DNA of 11,745 bases from Microbacteriaceae bacterium (lineage in GTDB: Bacteria; Actinomycetota; Actinomycetes; Actinomycetales; Microbacteriaceae), in NCBI GenBank assembly GCA_009925875.1, contig RFQD01000025.1, forward strand, positions 1 to 11,745, written 5' to 3'. Of the stretch, positions 6,887 to 11,745 are shown piece by piece (position 1 is the stretch's first letter; every line of letters begins with the position of its first letter). The translations under genes and the position numbers were made by a program. Under the pieces are notes generated by a model. The model ran no database searches, was not told where the DNA came from, and saw only the letters and a list, made by a program, of their open reading frames with translations.

Positions 6887-7954
6887 ATGGCATTGGTACT
6901 CTCTGCACCTCCTGCGATGCGCAAATTGAGTCGAGGCACCCTGTGGGCAGTCGTGGCCCTGTCGCTGCTGTTGTCGGTGGGATTCTTTTCACTCCTCGTG
7001 TTGAGTGGCGCCTCGAAAGATTTCAACATTGTGGGCGCAATACTCGTCGCCGTCATCCTCTACATCATCGTGACCTTTGGAATGTCGCGTTTCGTCGAAG
7101 GACGGCGCAAGGCAACAGATCGCCTCGCAACTGCACTCGTGACGTCGGCATTTATCGTGGCATTACTCCCACTGGTGTCTCTCGTCTACACCGCGGTCGC
7201 GAACGGCATCAATCGCTTCGATGGGGACTTCTTCAACTCCTCCATGCGTAACGTCGTGGGTGCCGGGGGTGGCGGGCTACATGCCATCGTCGGCACACTC
7301 GAGGTCACGGCGGCAGCGACAGTCATCTCGGTGCCCATCGGCATCATGACGGCCGTCTACCTCGTGGAATACGGCAAGGGTCGGCTCTCTCGCGCCATCA
7401 CCGTGCTCGTTGACGTCATGACCGGTATTCCGTCGATCGTCGCTGGGCTCTTTGCCTTTGCGCTCTTTGCGCTGTTCTTCGGTCCGGGTATTCGGTTTGG
7501 CATCGGCGGAGCCGTTGCCCTGTCGGTACTGATGATTCCCGTGGTGGTGCGTTCCACCGAGGAAATGCTCAAGATTGTGCCGAACGAACTGCGTGAAGCA
7601 TCACTCGCGCTCGGAGTACCCAAGTGGCTGACCGTTGTGAAAGTGGTCATCCCCACGGCGATCGGTGGAATCATCACGGGTGTCATGATCGCCATCTCGC
7701 GCATCATCGGTGAGACCGCTCCGCTGCTCATCATCTGTGGCATGTCGACGAGCATGAACTATGACCTCTTCAGCGGACGCATGGCGACGCTTCCGGTATT
7801 CGTCTACACCCAGTACTCGAACCAGGGCACGGACACCCAGGCGTATCTGGATCGCGCCTGGACGGGCGCCCTCGTGCTCATTCTGATTGTCATGGTGTTG
7901 AACATCCTGGCCCGCATTTTGTCAAAAATTCTCGCCCCCAAGGGCTCTCGCTAA
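6887..7954 (+). CDS. pstA: Phosphate ABC transporter permease PstA with an N-terminal membrane extension
   Basis: The protein has 355 residues, whereas the common PstA is near 280-300. The extra length lies at the N-terminus: two hydrophobic segments (about 18-41 and 47-66) precede the usual first helix (about 80-104). The canonical part then follows, with helices from 131-158 onward, '[20 protein letters not shown]', and the cytoplasmic EAA-type loop '[20 protein letters not shown]' around Glu237, ending in '[12 protein letters not shown]'. It pairs with PstC. The ATG lies two bases after the pstC stop, with GGGAG at 6872-6876 as ribosome-binding site, so the two are co-translated. Longer PstA proteins of this sort are known in actinobacteria as far as I recall, so the extension is probably genuine rather than a misplaced start. 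Confidence 0.95.
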   Translation: MALVLSAPPAMRKLSRGTLWAVVALSLLLSVGFFSLLVLSGASKDFNIVGAILVAVILYIIVTFGMSRFVEGRRKATDRLATALVTSAFIVALLPLVSLVYTAVANGINRFDGDFFNSSMRNVVGAGGGGLHAIVGTLEVTAAATVISVPIGIMTAVYLVEYGKGRLSRAITVLVDVMTGIPSIVAGLFAFALFALFFGPGIRFGIGGAVALSVLMIPVVVRSTEEMLKIVPNELREASLALGVPKWLTVVKVVIPTAIGGIITGVMIAISRIIGETAPLLIICGMSTSMNYDLFSGRMATLPVFVYTQYSNQGTDTQAYLDRAWTGALVLILIVMVLNILARILSKILAPKGSR

Positions 7955-7976
7955 CCCCCTAACTAAGGAAACTCCT

Positions 7977-8756
7977 GTGTCAAAGCGCATCGAAGTCCGT
8001 GATCTCAACGTGTTCTACGGCAACTTCAAGGCCGTCGCGGACGTGTCGCTCACGATCGAACCCAAAACCGTGACGGCGTTTATCGGGCCGTCGGGTTGCG
8101 GCAAGTCCACATTCTTGCGCACGCTCAACCGCATGCACGAAGTCATCCCCGGGGCGTACGTCGAAGGTGAAGTCCTGATTGACGGCGAGAATCTCTACGC
8201 TGCGAATACCGATCCCGTCGAGGTGCGCCGCCAAGTCGGCATGGTGTTCCAGCGCCCGAATCCGTTTCCCACCATGTCGATTCGAGACAACGTTCTCGCC
8301 GGCGTGAAGCTGAACAACAACAGAATCTCTAAATCGGACGCCGACGACCTCGTTAAGAAATCTCTGCAGGGAGCAAACCTGTGGAAAGAGGTTAAGGATC
8401 GTCTCGACAAACCCGGCTCGAGTCTCTCAGGCGGCCAGCAACAACGCTTATGTATTGCTCGCGCGATTGCGGTCTCACCCGACGTGCTGCTCATGGATGA
8501 GCCGTGCTCCGCTCTCGACCCGATCTCGACCCTCGCTATCGAAGACCTCATCGATGAGCTGAAGAGCGACTTCACAATCGTGATTGTGACGCACAACATG
8601 CAGCAAGCCAGCCGGGTGAGCGACAAGACCGCCTTCTTTAACATCGAGGGCACCGGCATGCCGGGACGACTCATCGAGTACGGTGACACGCGAACAATTT
8701 TCGAACGCCCCTCGGTGCAAGCTACCGAGGACTACATATCCGGACGGTTCGGGTAG
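7977..8756 (+). CDS. pstB: Phosphate ABC transporter ATP-binding protein PstB
   Basis: The 259-residue cytoplasmic ATPase energises phosphate import. All ABC motifs are intact: Walker [10 protein letters not shown] (37-45, Lys43), the Q-loop 'VFQRPNPFP', signature LSGGQ (150-154), Walker B 'LLMDEP' with Asp174 and Glu175, and the H-loop His206 in 'VTHNM'. The '[10 protein letters not shown]' stretch and 'FNRMHE'-like 'LNRMHE' are typical of PstB rather than other importers. GTG at 7977 is preceded by AAGGAA (7965-7970), six bases away. The gene is 22 bases after pstA and closes the operon. No phoU follows, unlike the enterobacterial arrangement. Confidence 0.97.
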   Translation: MSKRIEVRDLNVFYGNFKAVADVSLTIEPKTVTAFIGPSGCGKSTFLRTLNRMHEVIPGAYVEGEVLIDGENLYAANTDPVEVRRQVGMVFQRPNPFPTMSIRDNVLAGVKLNNNRISKSDADDLVKKSLQGANLWKEVKDRLDKPGSSLSGGQQQRLCIARAIAVSPDVLLMDEPCSALDPISTLAIEDLIDELKSDFTIVIVTHNMQQASRVSDKTAFFNIEGTGMPGRLIEYGDTRTIFERPSVQATEDYISGRFG

Positions 8757-8775
8757 GCGCGGTTCGGGAACGCGC
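8757..8775 (+). terminator. Weak stem-loop after pstB
   Basis: Directly after the pstB stop, GCGC (8757-8760) pairs with GCGC (8772-8775), and GTT pairs with AAC inside, with one bulged G. No T-run follows. It may reduce read-through into the hydrolase gene, but it also overlaps the region where that gene's -35 would lie. Confidence 0.25.
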
Positions 8776-8783
8776 ATCCGCGT

Positions 8784-8789
8784 TATCCT
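8784..8789 (+). promoter_or_regulatory. Putative -10 element for a leaderless hydrolase transcript
   Basis: TATCCT is followed by six bases (GACGTC) and the ATG at 8796. No Shine-Dalgarno sequence is present. This is the same geometry as at 709-714 and 10684-10689 and suggests that transcription starts at the ATG, independently of the pst operon. Confidence 0.5.
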
Positions 8790-8795
8790 GACGTC

Positions 8796-9839
8796 ATGTC
8801 CGTCACACACGCTCGCAGACGTCGCATCACCATGATTGTGCTCTCGGTCATAGCGGGCATTATCGCCCTGACTGTGCTCGCGTTCGTCGTGAGTCCGTGG
8901 CCCGGAGCATTGGTCATCCGCGCCGTGTTTCAGTCGAATGCCGCCAAAGTCTTGACAATCATGACCGAATTCGCACCCACGTCCGGGGTCGACGAAAAAC
9001 TCAACGTGGCCTACCAAGAGGGCAACGCGTTTTCCGTCATGGACGTGTACTACCCCACCGGCACGTCGCAGAACCTTGGCACCATCGTCTGGACTCACGG
9101 CGGGGCTTGGGTCTCGGGCAGTAAAGACAACGACCGACCCTATTTCCAAATCCTCGCGTCCCACGGGTACACCGTGATTGGCATGAATTACACGTATGGA
9201 CCCGAAGCAACATATCCCTTCGCCGTTGGGCAGCTCAACGACGGGCTCGCCTTCATCACGGCGCATGCCAACGAATTGCACGTGGATGCGACGCGCATCA
9301 TTCTGGCGGGCGACTCCGCCGGCGCGCAGCTCACGAGCCAACTCGCTCTCCTCACGACGAGTCCTACCTATGCGCGCGAACTAGGCATCACGCCGGCGTT
9401 GACGCCCGACAACCTGCGCGGGGTCATTCTCAACTGCGGCATCTACCGAATGTCGGCCATGCTCGGGGGCAAGGGCATTCTTGCCTGGGGCGACGATACA
9501 TCGCTGTGGGCGTACACGGGTGACCGAAACCTCGCCGATTCGCCCGCCATGGCGCAAATGTCGACCTACGACTTCGTAACCCCAGATTTTCCCGACACCT
9601 ACATTTCGGGCGGCAACGCCGACCCACTCACCGACCTGCAGTCAAAACCCCTTGCCGCTCGTCTCACCTCTCTCGGTGTGGACGTGTCGCCGCTCTTTTG
9701 GCCGGCAGACCAAACGCCACCATTGCCTCACGAATACCAGTTCCGACTCGATCTCGCGAGCGCACAAACGGCACTAACGCAAACACTGAAATTCATCGAG
9801 CAGCGGCTTGGCCCCGGAGTCACGTCGACCACTCCGTAG
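8796..9839 (+). CDS. Membrane-anchored alpha/beta hydrolase (HSL/acetyl-esterase-like)
   Basis: The 347-residue protein starts with a basic stretch and one hydrophobic helix (about 12-34), so it is probably anchored in the membrane with the catalytic domain outside. The domain has the HSL-type oxyanion motif HGGAW (101-105), the nucleophile elbow GDSAG with Ser174, an aspartate in 'GGNADPLTD' (Asp276) and a histidine in 'PPLPHEYQF' (His312). This is a complete, correctly ordered Ser-Asp-His triad. It probably hydrolyses carboxylic esters; the substrate cannot be told from the sequence. It lies 39 bases after pstB but seems to have its own promoter, so a role in phosphate metabolism should not be assumed. 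There is no lipobox or clear signal-peptidase site. Confidence 0.88.
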   Translation: MSVTHARRRRITMIVLSVIAGIIALTVLAFVVSPWPGALVIRAVFQSNAAKVLTIMTEFAPTSGVDEKLNVAYQEGNAFSVMDVYYPTGTSQNLGTIVWTHGGAWVSGSKDNDRPYFQILASHGYTVIGMNYTYGPEATYPFAVGQLNDGLAFITAHANELHVDATRIILAGDSAGAQLTSQLALLTTSPTYARELGITPALTPDNLRGVILNCGIYRMSAMLGGKGILAWGDDTSLWAYTGDRNLADSPAMAQMSTYDFVTPDFPDTYISGGNADPLTDLQSKPLAARLTSLGVDVSPLFWPADQTPPLPHEYQFRLDLASAQTALTQTLKFIEQRLGPGVTSTTP

Positions 9840-9911
9840 CGACGTGCTCCCGATGGCAACAGACCTCCATCTGAAGGCGCCGAGCCGCAGATGAACGCCT
9901 CTCGGCAGAAG

Positions 9912-9933
9912 GCCGCTCGCAGCGGCGAATTTT
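9912..9933 (+). terminator. Rho-independent terminator candidate after the hydrolase gene
   Basis: GCCGCT (9912-9917) and AGCGGC (9921-9926) form a perfect 6-base stem with a three-base loop, followed by GAA and then TTTT (9930-9933). It lies 72 bases after the hydrolase stop on the same strand and would end that transcript before the convergent gene. Confidence 0.55.
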
Positions 9934-9983
9934 GGAGCCCGGGGTTACTGCGGCCCGGCACCCCTAGTTTACCCAACGGGTTA
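9934..9983. other. GC-rich dyad cluster at the end of the convergent minus-strand gene
   Basis: CCGGG (9939-9943) pairs with CCCGG (9954-9958) around a ten-base loop, and ACCC (9971-9974) pairs with GGGT (9978-9981) beside the minus-strand stop codon. Together with two further dyads to the left (CATCTG 9868-9873 with CAGATG 9888-9893; GCCGAG 9879-9884 with CTCGGC 9901-9906), most of the 141-base gap can fold. It may terminate the minus-strand gene or encode a structured RNA. I find no tRNA signature. Confidence 0.35.
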
Positions 9984-10664
9984 GTCGAGTGATCCGCGCC
10001 GCCAGAGGCTCGCACACGTGCGAAACTCCGCGGCCGTGTGGGAGAGTCGCAACGCCTGCTGCGTGAGGGCCCGAGCCTGCTCGGCGTGCGCATCCAGGGC
10101 ACTCGACAACACCTGACTCGACCCTCGTTCGAGTGCGGGATGCACGGCATCCGCGTCATCCGCGAAGCTCACGCACCCGGCAGCCACAACCGCACAGAAT
10201 GCCGCGGCTCTCTCCAGCGCATCCGCGAAGTCCCCCACAAAGACGCCCCGCAAGATATCGTCGGCCAGCGAGGTCATCTCCTCAGGTCCCGCCGGAGTAG
10301 GGGCTCCCGCAATCACCGGGTCGACCGTGTGAAGTGACTCCGCCCCTCGCGCGTACAGCACACTAATCTCGGATGCTCGTCGGTGAATCAGGTCCCGCAC
10401 CACATAGAGTCGCCACAGCGCACCGGGAAGGCTGTGCGCGCTTGTTGCCGACCACAACTCGGCCAAGTCATCCAAACCGTTCTCATCGACGTACGCCATG
10501 GCTCGCTCGAGAGCAAGGCCCTGTTCGTCGGCGCGGACACGCGAGAGCAGGGCACGAGCAACATCGTGTGCGACCGCACTGACCTTGGCCGGGTCGTCTC
10601 CACCCTCGAACGCCATGAACTCGTGACCCGCAAAAAGCGCGGGTTTCTTGGGGCGTTCGCTCAC
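9981..10664 (-). CDS. Unrecognised 227-residue helical protein
   Basis: GTG at 10664-10662 opens a 227-codon frame ending in TAA at 9983-9981. The protein seems cytoplasmic and largely alpha-helical, with no signal peptide or convincing membrane helix; the most hydrophobic stretch is 'FCAVVAAGCVSF'. An early 'GHEFMAFEGGDDPAKVSAVAH' region and 'LPGALWRLYVVRDLIHR' in the middle look like conserved blocks, and acidic residues are spread throughout. I recall similar short proteins in Microbacteriaceae, sometimes mislabelled 'DNA-directed RNA polymerase subunit beta', but nothing here resembles RpoB and no function is offered. No Shine-Dalgarno sequence lies before the GTG. Its start faces that of the small gene at 10696 with only 31 bases between them, so the two share a compact divergent promoter region. 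Confidence 0.8.
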   Translation of the reverse strand: MSERPKKPALFAGHEFMAFEGGDDPAKVSAVAHDVARALLSRVRADEQGLALERAMAYVDENGLDDLAELWSATSAHSLPGALWRLYVVRDLIHRRASEISVLYARGAESLHTVDPVIAGAPTPAGPEEMTSLADDILRGVFVGDFADALERAAAFCAVVAAGCVSFADDADAVHPALERGSSQVLSSALDAHAEQARALTQQALRLSHTAAEFRTCASLWRRGSLD

Positions 10665-10695
10665 ACATCCATTCTGACTGGTCTACCGTAGGGAT
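10665..10695. promoter_or_regulatory. Compact divergent promoter region, both sides leaderless-like
   Basis: In the plus direction TACCGT (10684-10689) is followed by AGGGAT and the ATG at 10696. In the minus direction CAGAAT (10676-10671) is followed by GGATGT and the GTG at 10664. Both gaps are exactly six bases. The two -10 candidates are only seven bases apart, so the two polymerases could not bind at once, which would make the genes mutually exclusive at any moment. The minus element has C instead of T in the first position. No -35 consensus is visible. Confidence 0.4.
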
Positions 10696-10854
10696 ATGGA
10701 CACCCTGCTTTTTGGCGCTCTTCTGGCCGCCGCGCTCTTCATTATTTTCGCTCGAAAGCGGTGGATTGCCGCAACGGGCTTCGCCGTCTGCTTCATCGCC
10801 ATCGCGTTGCTTTTCGCGCACCATGTCACCAGCACATTGGAGTTGAGTTTCTAA
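10696..10854 (+). CDS. 52-residue two-helix membrane protein, DUF5993-like
   Basis: ATG at 10696 opens a 52-codon frame with TAA at 10852-10854. The peptide starts MDTLLFGALLAAALFIIFAR, has a basic turn (RKRW), and a second hydrophobic helix 'FAVCFIAIALLFAHHVTS', ending in LELSF. Two helices with a positively charged loop predict an inner-membrane hairpin. The N-terminal MDTLLF, the HH before the C-terminus and the position upstream of a DsbB-like gene match my recollection of the DUF5993 family, which has no known function. The TAA shares its last base with the ATG of the next gene (TAATG), so the two proteins are probably made together and may act together. There is a single cysteine (residue 32), within the second helix. 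Confidence 0.75.
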   Translation: MDTLLFGALLAAALFIIFARKRWIAATGFAVCFIAIALLFAHHVTSTLELSF

Positions 10855-11531
10855 TGAGTGAGACACAGATTCGGATCTTCGTTGGAGACACGCGCGTTAT
10901 CGTTCCGACGCCGACGGGTCGTCGAGACCTATTGCTCGGCAAGTTGGGTTTTTGGGCACAAATTGCGTTCCTGCTCGCGTACATCGGCGTGCTCTCGACC
11001 GCAATGTTCTACTTCCAATTCGCCCTCGGTGAGCTGCCCTGTCCGCTGTGCATTCTGCAACGCATGGGCATGATGCTCTCCTCACTAGGCCCGCTCTACA
11101 TCGTGATTCATTCTCTTCGTGGCACGCTTGCGCCAGCGGACTTCATGACCGGACTCGGCTTTGCCATTGTGGGTGCGCTCCTCGGCGCGGCAATGAGTAT
11201 TCGTCAAATTCTCTTGCACATCATGCCGGGCGACCCCGGATACGGAACCGCCGTTCTAGGCTTGCACCTCTACACGTGGGCTCTCGTCAGCTTTGTCGTC
11301 GTGCTCGCATTCGCCGGTGTGCTGCTCATGTTTGGCACGGAGTTTCTCGCCGTTGGACCCACCTCGCCGGTCGCGCGCTACGTGGCTTGGGCGGTGGTCT
11401 GGATTTTCATCGCGACCATCGTTGCCAACCTGATTGCGGTCTTCTTCTTGGAGGGCTTCAACTGGTTCTTACCGGACAACCCCACGAGCTACGAACTGAT
11501 TGGCTGGACTCCCACCCCAGCAGCGAACTAG
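10854..11531 (+). CDS. DsbB-like disulfide bond formation membrane protein
   Basis: The 225-residue protein has about five hydrophobic segments (34-57, 68-88, 97-118, 135-160, 176-199). The motif 'LPCPLCILQRMGM' has the redox pair Cys63 and Cys66 just outside the first helix, as in DsbB, which re-oxidises a thiol oxidase and passes electrons to quinone. 'GYGTAVLGLHLYTWALVSF' (129-147) is also a block I associate with this family. The second extracytoplasmic cysteine pair found in E. coli DsbB is absent: these are the only two cysteines in the protein. The N-terminal 30 residues and the soluble C-terminal tail are extra relative to E. coli DsbB (176 residues). The ATG at 10854 overlaps the preceding stop (TAATG), with GGAG at 10839-10842. 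An upstream in-frame ATG at 10761 lies inside the small gene and is rejected. No DsbA-like thioredoxin is visible nearby. Confidence 0.85.
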   Translation: MSETQIRIFVGDTRVIVPTPTGRRDLLLGKLGFWAQIAFLLAYIGVLSTAMFYFQFALGELPCPLCILQRMGMMLSSLGPLYIVIHSLRGTLAPADFMTGLGFAIVGALLGAAMSIRQILLHIMPGDPGYGTAVLGLHLYTWALVSFVVVLAFAGVLLMFGTEFLAVGPTSPVARYVAWAVVWIFIATIVANLIAVFFLEGFNWFLPDNPTSYELIGWTPTPAAN

Positions 11532-11538
11532 CTCCCGC

Positions 11539-11550
11539 CACGTCGACGTG
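11539..11550. repeat. Perfect 12-bp palindrome between convergent genes
   Basis: CACGTCGACGTG reads the same on both strands and lies in the 41-base gap between the DsbB-like gene and the convergent dehydrogenase gene. It has no loop and no T-run, so it is a poor terminator. It may be a protein-binding site or chance. Confidence 0.3.
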
Positions 11551-11572
11551 CGTCGAACGCGATTCCGCCACA

Positions 11573-11745
11573 CTAGATGCCGTCAAAGGCGCTGCTGGGG
11601 AGGTCTTTTTCGTCGTTGAGAATGGCGTCGACGATGCGAGTGGCAACCGCAGAGGGCGTGAGTCCGGCGCCAAAGTCGGGCGCGGTGCCCGCCACGGCAC
11701 GAGAGGCGAGACCCGTCTCGGTGTGGCCGGGTCGAGCATCCACCC
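11573..11745 (-). CDS. Short-chain dehydrogenase/reductase, C-terminal end only
   Basis: On the minus strand a frame enters from the right edge and ends in TAG at 11575-11573, giving 56-57 residues. It reads 'VDARPGHTETGLASRAVAGT' and then 'GAGLTPSAVATRIVDAILND' before 'DLPSSAFDGI'. The PG-x-x-x-T-x-L pattern followed by a 'P..VA..IV.AI' helix is the C-terminal segment of classical SDR enzymes, which are NAD(P)-dependent oxidoreductases. The Rossmann cofactor motif and the catalytic Tyr-Lys lie outside the window, so the substrate and activity cannot be judged. A different reading frame on the same strand (ending near 11458) is a shadow. Confidence 0.8.
   Translation of the reverse strand, partial: VDARPGHTETGLASRAVAGTAPDFGAGLTPSAVATRIVDAILNDEKDLPSSAFDGI

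Noticed and set aside
8475..9341. Minus-strand open frame of 288 codons opposite the end of pstB and the hydrolase
   Set aside because: It spans two confident plus-strand genes and their junction, with His/Gly/Arg-rich shadow composition.
9934..9983. Possible tRNA or tRNA fragment in the GC-rich convergent gap
   Set aside because: There is no GGTTCGA-type T-arm, no anticodon stem and no 7-base acceptor pairing.
10761..10853. Extension of the DsbB-like gene upstream to an ATG at 10761
   Set aside because: It would overlap the small membrane gene out of frame and add an Arg/His-rich stretch. The ATG at 10854 fits the family and the TAATG coupling.
11458..11739. Minus-strand open frame of 93 codons at the right edge
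   Set aside because: It is in another frame from the SDR C-terminus on the same strand and overlaps the end of the DsbB-like gene.
1..11745. CRISPR arrays, insertion sequences, attachment sites or origin
   Set aside because: I saw no regularly spaced repeats, no transposase or integrase motifs, no target-site duplications and no DnaA-box cluster.

Overview
The window looks like chromosomal DNA of a high-GC actinobacterium, most likely Micrococcales and probably Microbacteriaceae. The reasons are the composition (near 60% GC by eye, not counted), several GTG starts, the gene families present (GlnR-type regulator, actinobacterial-style PPK1, mycobacterial MutT1-like NUDIX/histidine-phosphatase fusion, a DUF5993-like/DsbB-like pair), and genes that seem to lack 5' leaders. 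I see no mobile element, CRISPR array, tRNA or rRNA.

Layout. (1) 1-702, minus strand: a 36-residue single-pass membrane peptide followed by the 5' part of a YgfZ/GcvT-type folate-binding protein that runs off the left edge. (2) 791-4620, plus strand: a GlnR-type atypical OmpR-family regulator, polyphosphate kinase PPK1, and a MutT1-like hydrolase whose ATG overlaps the ppk stop codon. (3) 4642-8756, plus strand: a phosphate-responsive promoter candidate (two 11-bp direct repeats resembling a PHO box) and the high-affinity phosphate transporter pstS-pstC-pstA-pstB, with a strong 13-bp-stem hairpin between pstS and pstC. (4) 8796-9839: a membrane-anchored alpha/beta hydrolase. (5) 9840-9980: a dyad-rich convergent intergenic region. 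(6) 9981-10664, minus strand: an unrecognised 227-residue helical protein. (7) 10696-11531, plus strand: a 52-residue two-helix membrane protein overlapping a DsbB-like membrane protein that has the CxxC pair but no other cysteine. (8) 11573-11745, minus strand: the C-terminal end of a short-chain dehydrogenase.

How it fits together. The core is a phosphate module: PstSCAB imports phosphate, PPK1 stores it as polyphosphate, and the MutT1-like enzyme acts on nucleotides. It lies beside a regulator of the GlnR type, which in other actinobacteria controls nitrogen assimilation. A possible GlnR-type operator (GAAAC-n6-GAAAC) sits just upstream of that regulator, so autoregulation and nitrogen/phosphate cross-control are reasonable hypotheses. 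No phoU and no phoR/phoP are present here.

Most of the window is conserved housekeeping content. The observations most worth following are the repeated leaderless-promoter geometry (TANNNT or CANNNT, six bases, start codon) at five genes, the two very small membrane proteins, the candidate regulatory repeats upstream of glnR and pstS, the structured 9840-9980 intergenic region, and the DsbB-like protein without its second cysteine pair.
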